Assembly (NCBI GenBank): GCA_021776735.1
Contig: JAJFFH010000037.1
Location: 1 to 64,000, forward strand
Origin: Planctomycetota bacterium
GTDB taxonomy: Bacteria; Planctomycetota; PLA2
Length of the DNA stretch: 64,000 bases
Direction of reading: 5' to 3'
Under the pieces are notes generated by a model, which had not been told where the DNA came from, made no database searches, and saw only the letters and a program-made list of their open reading frames with translations. Below are positions 1-8,218 of the stretch, piece by piece. Each line of letters opens with the position of its first letter. Position 1 is the first letter of the stretch. Both the position numbers and the translations under genes were made by a program.

Positions 1-150
1 TGCAAGCACTACGAAATCGGTCTGAGAACCGACCGCCACGAGGCCACGATTTCGCGCGACATCCGCGACCACCTCGCGCTGCTCAAGACACAGCCCAACT
101 ACGCCCAGCTCGCCGCGCAAGTCGCACACGCAGCCCTGGCCCGCCCATAG
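1..150 (+). CDS. C-terminal end of an unidentified protein (truncated by window start)
   Basis: Frame 1 is open from the first base to a TAG at 148-150 and gives 49 residues, beginning CKHYEIGLRTDRHEATISRD and ending in an Ala/His-rich helix (AAQVAHAALARP). The residue composition looks like real protein, with charged and hydrophobic positions alternating as in a helix. The start lies outside the window. I do not recognise the family. The 228 bp between this stop and the next gene end show no gene. Confidence 0.5.
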   Translation, partial: CKHYEIGLRTDRHEATISRDIRDHLALLKTQPNYAQLAAQVAHAALARP

Positions 151-378
151 CCGAACCGAGCCGAGCGCCACCACCCCTCACACGAGCACGCGACCGCAGA
201 CGAACTCTTCCACGACCACAGTCCGAGCCCCGTCAATCGGACTTGATGCGACCAAGACCGCGGATTCGACCTCCATGCGCCCCCGCATGCCAACCGGTTC
301 CTACGCTGCCCACCGATCGTCGCCAACCGACTCTCCGTCATTCCAACGACAACAGGATTCCCTGGCTCCGTACCCTGG

Positions 379-1629
379 CTACGTGCGAATCAGTTTTGCG
401 AGGCGTGTCAGGGCGCGTTCGATTTCCTCGCTCGGCGGGCCGAACGAGAAACGGACGTAGTGGCGAAAACGGGACGGACGGCCGTGGCGCTTTTTGCCCG
501 GATCGACATCGAAGAATGCGCCGGGGACCGTGATGACCTTGTGCGCCAACGCCGCTTTGAAGAAGTCGCGGCCACGACGCAACGGCTCCGGCAGCTCCGA
601 CAGCTCACCCCAGACATAGAACGTGCCTTCCGGCTCCGGGTCCACGCGGATGCCGAGATCGCGCAGCCCCTGGACCAGGAGATCGCGCTTGGTTCGAAAC
701 ACGCGGCGGATGACCTCGGTCTCTTGGCGCACGTCGTCGACGCCGACCAGATCGACGGCGGCACGCTGCATCGGATGAGACCCGCCGCCATCGAGAAACG
801 AACCCGCACTCGCGACCGCCTCGATCACGGGGCGCGGCCCGACAATCCACGCAACCCGCCAGCCGGGATAGCGCCAGTTCTTCGTGAGGCCGTCGAGAAT
901 CACGACCGGGTCCTTGTCGACGTCACGCACATGCGCCGCGGCGCTGACGATCGGCGGCCCCTCTTTCCAGATGTAGTGCGAATAGAACTCGTCGAACAAG
1001 AGCGTGCAGTCGAGACCGCGTGCGGTGTCCACCCACTCCTCGAGCGCCGCGCCGGAGACGAGTTTCCCGGTCGGGTTGCACGGGTTGGACAAAAGCATCG
1101 CCGTCAGTCCGCGTCCCAGAATCTCGCGCCGCAACTGATCCGCGGAAAACGCGTAGTCGTCCTCGGGGTCGAGCAGGATCGGAATTGGCGTGAACCGCCG
1201 GAACACGTCGAGCACCTCGGCGTACGCCGTGTAGTCCGGCAGAAAGTGACCGAGGTGAATGGGCGCGATCGCAGCACACGCACGAATCAGCCCGACGCGT
1301 CCGCCACCGCAGATCGCGACGTTCTCAGCGGTGTACTGCGAGCCCATGCCACGGCGAAACTGCTCGTTGTACAGAGCCGCGACGGCCTCGCGCAGCTCGA
1401 ATAATCCGCCCGACGGCGCATAGTCCTGGTCGCCCGCATGGATCGGCAGGCCCTCGACCCGCGCCGGAGCGCCTTCCAGCGGCCCGGTCTCCGGCTGGCC
1501 CTGCCCGAGATTGCACCAGTCGGCGGCACCCGTGCGAAAACCCAGCTTTTCGGCTTCCGACGTGACGTAGATCACCCCCGTGCGGGGCACGGGCCGAAAC
1601 GCGCCGGGAACATCGCTCATGCCCTCCAT
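379..1629 (-). CDS. Class I/II PLP-dependent aminotransferase
   Basis: A fold-type I PLP enzyme of 416 residues, the usual length for this family. Visible landmarks are the N-terminal segment GQGQPETGPL, the substrate/PLP region DYAPSGGLFELREAVA, the NPCNPTGK loop, the DEFYSHY strand that carries the PLP-contacting Asp and Tyr, and the Schiff-base lysine in GLTKNWRYPGWR. The amino donor cannot be told from sequence. The open frame continues upstream to 1755, but the family N-terminus begins near 1620. ATG at 1629 has GGGAG seven bases before it, so I chose it; ATG at 1620 is the alternative. It is divergent from the thioredoxin-TPR gene and probably monocistronic. A run of five C, one G and seven C lies at 1665-1677 just upstream. 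Confidence 0.85.
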   Translation of the reverse strand: MEGMSDVPGAFRPVPRTGVIYVTSEAEKLGFRTGAADWCNLGQGQPETGPLEGAPARVEGLPIHAGDQDYAPSGGLFELREAVAALYNEQFRRGMGSQYTAENVAICGGGRVGLIRACAAIAPIHLGHFLPDYTAYAEVLDVFRRFTPIPILLDPEDDYAFSADQLRREILGRGLTAMLLSNPCNPTGKLVSGAALEEWVDTARGLDCTLLFDEFYSHYIWKEGPPIVSAAAHVRDVDKDPVVILDGLTKNWRYPGWRVAWIVGPRPVIEAVASAGSFLDGGGSHPMQRAAVDLVGVDDVRQETEVIRRVFRTKRDLLVQGLRDLGIRVDPEPEGTFYVWGELSELPEPLRRGRDFFKAALAHKVITVPGAFFDVDPGKKRHGRPSRFRHYVRFSFGPPSEEIERALTRLAKLIRT

Positions 1630-1888
1630 TCGACCGCTCCCGGCCAGTCCTTGAGCCCACCGCGCCCCCGCCCCCCCGTTTTTCCACCTCGCATCGTCAC
1701 GCCCCAAGAAACGCCGCGGCACGGGTGTTCTGGCCCGGACGATTGTCAAAACCACCCTTTTGTGCCGGGCTCGGTATGGATGGCAAAGGGCCGCTCAATC
1801 CACTCCCCGCATAGAACCCGGCAAGCGCGTTCGGGCCGCCCGGAGTAGCCGTATCGCGCGTTGCCTCCGGGCGCTATAGTCGGTTCCC

Positions 1889-4138
1889 GTGAATTCCACC
1901 CGCCGCGTTCCCCTACTGGCCGCGCTCGCGCTCGCCGCGTTTGCATCTTCCGCACTCGCCCAGGGCACCCGCCAGGGCCCCAATGTCGGCCGCGAACAGA
2001 TGTGGCCCGCTGCCACCGCGGAGGAGTGGAAGAAACCGGTCCTGATCAAATTCCAGCGCTCGTGGAAAGATGCGGTCGCCGTCTCGAAGCGGACGAACCG
2101 GCCGATTCTGGTCTGCATCAACATGGACGGCGAGATCGCCAGCGAGCACTACGCCGGCATCCGCTACCGGCAGCCCGACGCCGCGAAGCTGTACGAGAAC
2201 TACGTGTGCGTGATCGCATCGGTGTACCGGCACACGCCGCGCGACTACGACGAGCAGGGGCGACGCATCCTGTGCCCGCGTTTCGGCTGCGTGACGTGCG
2301 GCGAGCACATCGCGATCGAACCCGTCATCTACGAGAAGTTCTGCAACGGCGAGCGCGTCGCGCCGCGCCACATCGCGGTCGACCTGAACGGCAAGGAAGT
2401 CTGGGACGTCTACTACATCAACGACACGGCGTCGGTTTTCGACAGCATCCGCGACAAGGTTCCCACCGACGATAAGCGGCAGCCGATTTCGATCGTGCGC
2501 GGCGACCGGCCGATCGTGGAGCGCGTGGCGAGCCGTCACATCCTCGACCGCGAGGCTGTCGAAAAGGCGTACCGCCAAGGCGACGCGAAGCTACGGCAAG
2601 CGCTGCTCGACGAGGCACGCAAGCAGCGCGGCTCAGAACAGCTCGACCTCCTGCGGCTGGCGATCTTCGGCCTCGATACCGAACTGAGCAAACGCGCGCG
2701 CGGCACACTCGCAGAGGTCGAAACCAAGGATGCGACCGAGCTTGTCTCCGAAGCACTGCGCGTGCCGATGGAGGCCGGCGAACGGCGCGCTCTCATTGCT
2801 GCGCTCAAGCGGCTCGGCACGGCGTCGCCTCTCGCCCAGTGGCTCGCGGGCGCACACGCCGGACTCGCGGCCAAGTCGACCCGCATCAACACGGACGGCT
2901 GGCGCAAGTCGGCCGGCGGCGGCAAGTATCCGGCGCCGAAGGCGTCGTTTGGCGGGCACGGACGCCTCGACCACGTCGAGGATGTCGCGCGCGGCGCGGC
3001 GGAGCGCCCCGACGATCCGGCCGCGCACGTCGAACTTGCGGAAGCGACCCTCGCCCTCGCCTTAAAGGCGCCGCTACGCTACGCGTCGAACCCGCGCATG
3101 GCCCGCCTCGCCGCCCGCCACCTGTTCGGCGACGCAATGAAGTACGCCGAGGAGGCCCGCAAACTCGGCACCCCCGAGTGGCGCGTCGAAACCGTGCTCG
3201 CGCTCGCGAAGTACTACCGCGGCCAAAAACAGGCCGCCTACCCGCACGCCGAAAAGGCGATGAAGGGCCTGCCTCCCGGCGACAACGGCTGGAACTCGAT
3301 GGCCGTCGTCACGATCTTCGCCGAATCGCGCTGGACCGCGCTGAAGGCCGCGGTGAAGGCCAAGAAGGACTACCCGCCCGAGTGGCTGACCGATCTGAAC
3401 GCGGCCTACGAAGTCCTGCTGCGCCACCCGCTCGGCACGGCAAAACAGGTCTCGTGGCACTACGACCTGCTCAAGTGGCTGCGCGCACGACGGCGCGCGT
3501 CGCAGGTTCTCATGGAAGGCCTGAAGCGATTCAGGGACGCCCCGGAACTGCACCAACGCCTGCGCCAACGCCTGATCCTGTTCCGCGGCCCCGACGGCCT
3601 CGAAGAGCGCTACGAAAAACTCGTGAACGATCTCGACGACCCGGGACGAGTCGGCCCGTTCGCCGGCCGCGCCTCGATCTTCGCCGCCGAGTACCACCGC
3701 CGCATGTGGCGCTTCGAACGCGCGCTGATCTCCTACAACCGCGCGATCGCCCACCACGAAGCCGCCATCGAAGGCGACCCGCGCAACAAGGACGCATCGA
3801 CCCACGCCATCGCCCTCGCCCACGCCGCCCGCGCGCGCGTCTACCTCCAACTCAGCGACGACGACCGCGCGCTGCTCGAAATCCTCGAGTCGTTCCAACG
3901 CCGCAAACAATCCGCTGGCACCCGCGACGGCATCGGCATCACCCCGGGCGAAACCGCCCAGATGCTGCTGGCCCGCCTCAAAAAGCGCGAAAAGACCGAC
4001 CAGGCCAAACAGCTCGAAGAAGCCCTGAAGTCCCTCGACCAAGAGTTGCTCCGCCCCGACATCGGCCTCGGCCCCAGACGCGGTCGAAGACCCCGAGCAG
4101 GAGCAGGCAGCAACGAAAGCGGTCAAGGCGGCGGATAG
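1889..4138 (+). CDS. Secreted thioredoxin-like protein with C-terminal TPR region
   Basis: A 749-residue protein with a classical signal peptide (MNSTRRVPLLAALALAAFAS, then SALAQG). Residues about 45-190 resemble a thioredoxin-fold (thioredoxin_7/DUF255-like) domain: RPILVCINMD strand, then EHYAGIRY. Cysteines occur in the segments ILCPRFGCVTCGEH and YEKFCNG, but there is no standard CxxC at the usual place after the first strand, so redox activity is uncertain. The remainder is helical with TPR-like spacing and a charged C-terminus rich in Arg, Gly and Lys. It is likely periplasmic. It stands alone between a divergent aminotransferase gene and a convergent operon. A protein-interaction or thiol-handling role is inference only. 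Confidence 0.7.
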   Translation: MNSTRRVPLLAALALAAFASSALAQGTRQGPNVGREQMWPAATAEEWKKPVLIKFQRSWKDAVAVSKRTNRPILVCINMDGEIASEHYAGIRYRQPDAAKLYENYVCVIASVYRHTPRDYDEQGRRILCPRFGCVTCGEHIAIEPVIYEKFCNGERVAPRHIAVDLNGKEVWDVYYINDTASVFDSIRDKVPTDDKRQPISIVRGDRPIVERVASRHILDREAVEKAYRQGDAKLRQALLDEARKQRGSEQLDLLRLAIFGLDTELSKRARGTLAEVETKDATELVSEALRVPMEAGERRALIAALKRLGTASPLAQWLAGAHAGLAAKSTRINTDGWRKSAGGGKYPAPKASFGGHGRLDHVEDVARGAAERPDDPAAHVELAEATLALALKAPLRYASNPRMARLAARHLFGDAMKYAEEARKLGTPEWRVETVLALAKYYRGQKQAAYPHAEKAMKGLPPGDNGWNSMAVVTIFAESRWTALKAAVKAKKDYPPEWLTDLNAAYEVLLRHPLGTAKQVSWHYDLLKWLRARRRASQVLMEGLKRFRDAPELHQRLRQRLILFRGPDGLEERYEKLVNDLDDPGRVGPFAGRASIFAAEYHRRMWRFERALISYNRAIAHHEAAIEGDPRNKDASTHAIALAHAARARVYLQLSDDDRALLEILESFQRRKQSAGTRDGIGITPGETAQMLLARLKKREKTDQAKQLEEALKSLDQELLRPDIGLGPRRGRRPRAGAGSNESGQGGG

Positions 4139-4160
4139 AAAGTCAGCGCAAGGGAAGCTG

Positions 4161-4173
4161 ACGGACGGCGATG
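4161..4173 (+). repeat. Dispersed motif copy (AGCTG-ACGGACGGCGATG)
   Basis: Exact 13-mer in the 36-bp gap between the convergent ends of the thioredoxin-TPR gene and the small conserved operon. It belongs to the AGCNN subtype and is followed by C. Confidence 0.85.
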
Positions 4174-4174
4174 C

Positions 4175-4564
4175 CTATCGCCCGATCGGCGCGACGGGAA
4201 GCTCTACGCGGGCGATGCGCCGGAGCTTCACGCGAACCTCCTCATCTTTCGTCCCCAAGACATCCGTGTGCGCACGGTTCTCGGGCACCGGTGCGTGCGT
4301 GACCTCGAGAGGGATCTCCCGCACGTAGCCGGCAACGAATGAGAGAACACCGTTGTCGAGCGGCTCTCTTGCCCGGTCGCGAGCCTCCTCGGGAGTCGAA
4401 TATCTCGACCAGTCCATCGACATGGAATCGCCCCGGTCCTTGAATGCGGACGGACTGACGGCACCGTCGCTCTTCACCCACATACGGTGGAGTCGGAAAT
4501 ACAGATCGGAACCGTCAGGGATCGGCTCGACCGACCGTTTGATTGCTGAAGGGTCGTTAGCCAC
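4175..4564 (-). CDS. Conserved hypothetical protein, third gene of a small operon
   Basis: A 129-residue soluble protein with no signal peptide. The pattern DLYFRLHRMWVKSDGAVSPS followed by AF, a Ser-rich stretch, YSTPEEARDRA and VPENRAHTDVLGTKD matches, from memory, a widespread but uncharacterised family usually found beside proteins like the next one. The start overlaps the upstream gene by about 90 bp, more than a normal coupled pair; a later start or a small frameshift in the upstream gene would explain it. No function can be assigned. Confidence 0.6.
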   Translation of the reverse strand: MANDPSAIKRSVEPIPDGSDLYFRLHRMWVKSDGAVSPSAFKDRGDSMSMDWSRYSTPEEARDRAREPLDNGVLSFVAGYVREIPLEVTHAPVPENRAHTDVLGTKDEEVRVKLRRIARVELPVAPIGR

Positions 4565-5076
4565 AACAGAAGCCTCTCGTTTGTCGAGTCCGGATCGATC
4601 GTGCCCTTGATCTTCAGATCGCCGAAGTCGTCACCGTAGAACGCTGCCGGAGACCGCCGGTCCGCAGGAACATTCACCAACAGCTCCCGCGATCCGTTCA
4701 CCCAGTGAAGATCGACGCTTCCGTCCGCCACCGGCGTCAGGTCCGGCGCGGCGAGCGACTCGCCGGTCTGCTGCCGCACTGTCGCCGCGTGGCGCCGCAG
4801 AAACTCGACCGCCCGCTCCCACGCTTTGCGGCAGGGCAGCGCGGATTCGTCGTCCCAGCCCGCCTCGAGATCGGGAATCCACGACGAATCCTGAATCGCG
4901 TCCTCCGTCGGCTCGCTGGGCGACTCGTCCGAGGTCGAAGCGACGACGGAGGGCATAGCTTGCGTGAGGAACTGGCGCCTGACCTGTTCCGAAAACGCAC
5001 GTCGTCGCCTGTGCTCCTTGGTTGACTCAATCCAGGCGACCGTGTCGGCGCTGGTGACGGGCCTACTCCCCGTCAT
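4474..5076 (-). CDS. Conserved hypothetical protein with GWDDESALPC-type motif
   Basis: A 200-residue soluble protein. The N-terminal third is polar and low in complexity. The conserved core is GWDDESALPCRKAWERAVEF, then PDLTPVADGSVDLHWVNGSR and a beta-rich end (LLVNVPADRR, AFYGDD). This W-D-(x)-P core with a D-G-S-(x)-L-(x)-W strand is a recurrent pattern in small bacterial proteins of unknown role. The upstream gene ends 14 bp inside its start, and its own 3' end overlaps the following gene. About 20 residues after the family-like end (WLTTLQQ) may be read-through in an altered frame. Confidence 0.6.
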   Translation of the reverse strand: MTGSRPVTSADTVAWIESTKEHRRRRAFSEQVRRQFLTQAMPSVVASTSDESPSEPTEDAIQDSSWIPDLEAGWDDESALPCRKAWERAVEFLRRHAATVRQQTGESLAAPDLTPVADGSVDLHWVNGSRELLVNVPADRRSPAAFYGDDFGDLKIKGTIDPDSTNERLLLWLTTLQQSNGRSSRSLTVPICISDSTVCG

Positions 5077-5356
5077 CGGCTCCGGACTCCCCGTTGGCGT
5101 AGCGGTTCAGGAGCTTCGTCATGCGAGAAAACGCTTGGACAGAAAGAGAGACACGGGCAACCGGCCTAAGCTGTATCTCGGTTTGTTCACCCCCCTGGCC
5201 CGGCGCCGGAGGCACCAGTTCGCCAAACGTAATGACTGCGTCTCCATCCTGCAGACAAAGCCACACGTGGTTGGCATGAACGGAGCGGAGATCAGGCTCA
5301 TCCCTCCAGACCAGGTTGAGTTTGACTGATTCTCTCGGCGTTTGCTTGCTCGCCAT
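5063..5356 (-). CDS. Small conserved protein (DUF3467-like)
   Basis: A 97-residue acidic protein and the first gene of the three-gene operon. The sequence VWRDEPDLRSVHANHVWLC, then ITFGELVPPAPG, then RPVARVSLSVQAFSRMTKLL follows the layout I associate with the DUF3467-type family (short beta-rich proteins with an ANH motif and a C-terminal helix). It is divergent from moxR across 92 bp. The role of the family is not established; the conserved trio argues for a joint complex. Confidence 0.6.
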   Translation of the reverse strand: MASKQTPRESVKLNLVWRDEPDLRSVHANHVWLCLQDGDAVITFGELVPPAPGQGGEQTEIQLRPVARVSLSVQAFSRMTKLLNRYANGESGADDGE

Positions 5357-5448
5357 CGTCCGTCCAGCCTAACCCCTCACCCCACCTAAATCAGGGCGAA
5401 CTTGATCGTTCTGCGGAATCCCGAATCTTCCTGAATAATGCCCCGTCC

Positions 5449-6438
5449 ATGAGCGACGTTGCTGCTGTCACTGCCCGCGTCGAGGAACAGGGGGCGTTTC
5501 TTCGAGCGGTTTCGGCCGAGGTGGAGCGCGTCATTGTCGGACAGCGGTCGTTGATCGACGGCATGCTGATCGGGCTCCTCGCGGACGGTCATGTCTTGAT
5601 CGAAGGCGTGCCCGGGCTGGCCAAGACTCTCGCCGTGCAGTCTCTGGCGACGGCGTTGGGCGGTCGGTTTCGACGCATCCAGTTCACGCCCGATCTCTTG
5701 CCTTCCGACCTGGTCGGGACGCAGGTGTTTGATCAAAAGACCGGAGACTGGTCGGTGCACGAGGGGCCCGTGTTCGGCAACTTCGTGTTGGCCGACGAGA
5801 TCAACCGTGCGCCGGCCAAGGTGCAGTCCGCCCTGCTCGAAGCGATGCAGGAGCGACAGGTCACCCTCGCCGGCGAAACGCGCGTCTTGCCCGCACCGTT
5901 TCTGGTCCTGGCAACGCAAAACCCCGTCGAGCAGGAGGGCACCTACCCGCTGCCGGAGGCGCAGGTCGATCGGTTCCTGCTCAAGATCGTGGTCGACTAT
6001 CCGAGCAAGGCTGACGAGAAAACCATCGTCGAGCGGATGGCCCGCACGGGCGACAAGATCATGACGCGCACGGTCGCGGAATTGGAGCAGGTGTTCGCGG
6101 CGCGGCGGGTCATGGACGAGATCTTTGTCGACGACAAGGTCTTGACCTATATCGTCGAACTCGCCGCGGCAACGCGCCGTCCCGCCGACGCCGGCTTGGC
6201 CGATCTCGCACCGCTGATCCTCTACGGGGTCTCACCGCGCGGCACGATCTGTCTCACCCAGGCAGCCCGCGCGCGCGCGTTTTTGGAAGGACGCGGCTTC
6301 GTCACGCCGCACGACTTAAAGTCCGTCGCCATGCCGGTCCTGCAGCACCGGCTGATTACGACCTATGAGGCGGAAGCCGAAGGCATCACGTCCGAGCAGG
6401 TGCTCCGGCGCATCCTCGACGCCGTTCCGGTCCCGTAG
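5449..6438 (+). CDS. MoxR-family AAA+ ATPase
   Basis: A 329-residue cytoplasmic ATPase. Walker A is GVPGLAKT (residues 53-60) and Walker B is FVLADEIN (112-119). Sensor 1 lies in LATQNPVEQEGTYPLPEAQ, and the C-terminal lid holds SPRGTICLTQAARARAF. This is the typical MoxR length and motif set. MoxR proteins act as chaperone-like ATPases for VWA-domain partners. Here the next four products include three VWA or VWA-like proteins, so it is the engine of the Bat-type system. Its TAG is directly followed by the ATG of the DUF58 gene. Confidence 0.93.
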   Translation: MSDVAAVTARVEEQGAFLRAVSAEVERVIVGQRSLIDGMLIGLLADGHVLIEGVPGLAKTLAVQSLATALGGRFRRIQFTPDLLPSDLVGTQVFDQKTGDWSVHEGPVFGNFVLADEINRAPAKVQSALLEAMQERQVTLAGETRVLPAPFLVLATQNPVEQEGTYPLPEAQVDRFLLKIVVDYPSKADEKTIVERMARTGDKIMTRTVAELEQVFAARRVMDEIFVDDKVLTYIVELAAATRRPADAGLADLAPLILYGVSPRGTICLTQAARARAFLEGRGFVTPHDLKSVAMPVLQHRLITTYEAEAEGITSEQVLRRILDAVPVP

Positions 6439-7365
6439 ATGCAGGTCCGCGACGCCGAACTCGCCGAGCTTCTGGAAGAGGTGCGGCGCATCAATGTCAT
6501 GAGCCGGCGGCTGGTGACCGACATCATGGCGGGCGGGTACACGTCGGCGTTTCGTGGAGCCGGGCTCGAGTTCGACCGCGTGCGCGAGTATGTGCCCGGC
6601 GACGCGCGGCGCCTTGTCGACTGGAACGTGACCGCCCGCACCGGCCGCCCGTTCGTCAAGACGTTCGTCGACGAGCGCGAACTCACCGTCCTGTTTCTCC
6701 TCGATCTCTCCGCCTCGATGGAGGGCGGCTTCAGCCACTGGTCCATGCGGCAGACCGCTGCCCGTGTGTGTGCGTGTCTCGCCTTTTCAGCACTCCGCAA
6801 CAACGACAAGGCGGGCCTGCTCGCGTTCAGCGACGGCGTCGACAAGTACGTTCCACCGCAAAAGGGCGCAGGCCACGCCATGCGTATCGTCCGTGACTGC
6901 CTCGCGCTGCAAGGACAAAGCCCGCGCACCGACCTAGCGCCCGCACTCGAGTTCGCGGCGCGCGTCGTGCGGCGCCACTCGGTCGTGTTCGTCGTCTCGG
7001 ACTTTCTATCGGACGGCTGGCAGCGCCCGCTCGCGCTCGCCGCCCGCCGCCACGATGTCATCGCCGTCCGTCTGCTTCCGCCCGAAAATGTCCCCTCCGA
7101 TATCCCCCCCGCGGGTGCCGGACTGATGCGCGTCCGCGATCCCGAGACCGGTGCCGAGCGGATTATCGACTGGGGCAGCCCGCGCGTCCGCGCCGCCTAC
7201 ACCGAACAGATCGCCCGCCGGCGCATCCGTACCGAGGACGACCTCCGCCGCGCGGGTGCGGACCGGATGGACGTGCCCGTCCCGCGCGAACGGGATCCCG
7301 ATGCCATCGCCCGCCCGATCCTGCGGTTTTTTCGGATGCGCCAGCGCCGCGGCGCGAAGCGTTAG
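6439..7365 (+). CDS. DUF58 (VWA-like) protein of the MoxR/Bat operon
   Basis: A 308-residue protein with the DUF58 hallmark FRGAGLEFDRVREYVPGD, then DWNVTARTGRPFVKTF, and a VWA MIDAS sequence DLSASM near residue 93. The second hallmark is RRHDVIAVRLLPPE near residue 205. DUF58 proteins are the usual immediate partner of MoxR. It starts on the base after the moxR stop. A motif copy (7059-7071, antisense) falls on the codons for IAVR, where the family is itself conserved, so this copy may be coincidental. Confidence 0.9.
   Translation: MQVRDAELAELLEEVRRINVMSRRLVTDIMAGGYTSAFRGAGLEFDRVREYVPGDARRLVDWNVTARTGRPFVKTFVDERELTVLFLLDLSASMEGGFSHWSMRQTAARVCACLAFSALRNNDKAGLLAFSDGVDKYVPPQKGAGHAMRIVRDCLALQGQSPRTDLAPALEFAARVVRRHSVVFVVSDFLSDGWQRPLALAARRHDVIAVRLLPPENVPSDIPPAGAGLMRVRDPETGAERIIDWGSPRVRAAYTEQIARRRIRTEDDLRRAGADRMDVPVPRERDPDAIARPILRFFRMRQRRGAKR
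7059..7071 (-). repeat. Dispersed motif copy (AGCAG subtype)
   Basis: Exact 13-mer on the minus strand inside the DUF58 gene, read in-frame as IAVR. These residues fit the family pattern, so insertion is not implied here. It is the only full copy followed by A. Confidence 0.7.
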
Positions 7366-7375
7366 AATCCGGCGC

Positions 7376-8218
7376 TTGCGGGCATCCCTTGTTTTTTTTC
7401 TGGTGGTCGTCGCCGCGTGCGGCGGTCCCGAGCTGCCGAACCGAGACCTCGCGCTCGAGGTCACCGTCGGCGCCGAGGAAGTCGCGCTGGGCCAAGGATT
7501 CCCGGTCACGGTGCGGCGTCTTTGGAGCAAGAATCTCGATCCGGCGGCGTGGCGTGACGATGCGCTTTCGCCGTTGCGCCTGCGGCTTGAGAACACGACG
7601 GTGCGCGACGACGGCAAGCGCGTCGAAGAGGTGCGCAGGTTCCGGGCGTACGCGTTCACGCCGAGCGTCGTGACGGTGCCCCCGCCGATTCTGCGCGCGC
7701 GCCCGCGAGCCGGCGGCCCGGTCCGCGAAGCCGCGGCGGAAGGCTTCGAGGTGCGCGTCGTCGAATCGATCGATCCCGACGCACCCGGCGCCCCCGAATT
7801 GCCCGAATCGCACAAGCCGGTCCCGCCGCGGCACCGCGCGTGGTGGTGGTTCGCCGCCGCCGTCCTGGCCACCGGCGCGTACATCGCCGTCCGTAGGCTC
7901 CGTCAGCAACCGGCCGTCCCGGATCCCGACCCTGATCCCGACCCCGGACCCGATTGGCTCGCGCAACTAGCGGCATTGGACGGTGAAACCGACGTGCACG
8001 CGCAAGTCGCCGCAATCGTGCGCGCCCATGTCACGGAGCGCTTCGAGATCGACGCATCCGTGCGCACGACCGAGGAACTCGCGCGCGACGTGCCGGGTCT
8101 ACTCGACGTGCTGTCTCCGTGCGACCTCGTGAAGTTCGCGCAGCACGAGCCCGGCGAAACGGAGCGCGCGGACGTGTTGACCCGGGCCCGAAACTTCATC
8201 TTGAGTAAAGCTTCATGA
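7376..8218 (+). CDS. Membrane lipoprotein of the Bat operon (DUF4381/BatD-like)
   Basis: 280 residues from a TTG at 7376. I chose it because it gives a lipoprotein signal (MRASLVFFLVVVAAC, lipobox Cys at 15) ten bases after the DUF58 stop; no ATG fits. The layout is an extracytoplasmic beta-rich domain (residues 18-140), one transmembrane helix (AWWWFAAAVLATGAYIAV), an Asp-Pro repeat linker (DPDPDPDPGPD) and a cytoplasmic helical domain ending EPGETERADVLTRARNFILS. The C-terminal domain resembles that of DUF4381-type proteins in Bat operons. The stop overlaps the batA start by 4 bp. Confidence 0.7.
   Translation: MRASLVFFLVVVAACGGPELPNRDLALEVTVGAEEVALGQGFPVTVRRLWSKNLDPAAWRDDALSPLRLRLENTTVRDDGKRVEEVRRFRAYAFTPSVVTVPPPILRARPRAGGPVREAAAEGFEVRVVESIDPDAPGAPELPESHKPVPPRHRAWWWFAAAVLATGAYIAVRRLRQQPAVPDPDPDPDPGPDWLAQLAALDGETDVHAQVAAIVRAHVTERFEIDASVRTTEELARDVPGLLDVLSPCDLVKFAQHEPGETERADVLTRARNFILSKAS
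7882..7894 (-). repeat. Dispersed motif copy (AGCCT subtype)
   Basis: Exact 13-mer on the minus strand in the lipoprotein gene, at the end of the transmembrane helix (coding strand reads YIAVRRL). Followed by T on its own strand, matching the full AGCNNACGGACGGCGATGY form. Confidence 0.8.

Noticed and set aside
469-487. ACGGACGGCCGTG-type sequences here and at 42173
   Set aside because: Two mismatches in the conserved core GCGATG; these may be chance in GC-rich DNA.
2839-4161. Long open frames on both strands across the thioredoxin-TPR gene
   Set aside because: Arg/Pro-rich shadow translations typical of GC-rich DNA; the 1889-4138 frame has the signal peptide and domain signatures.
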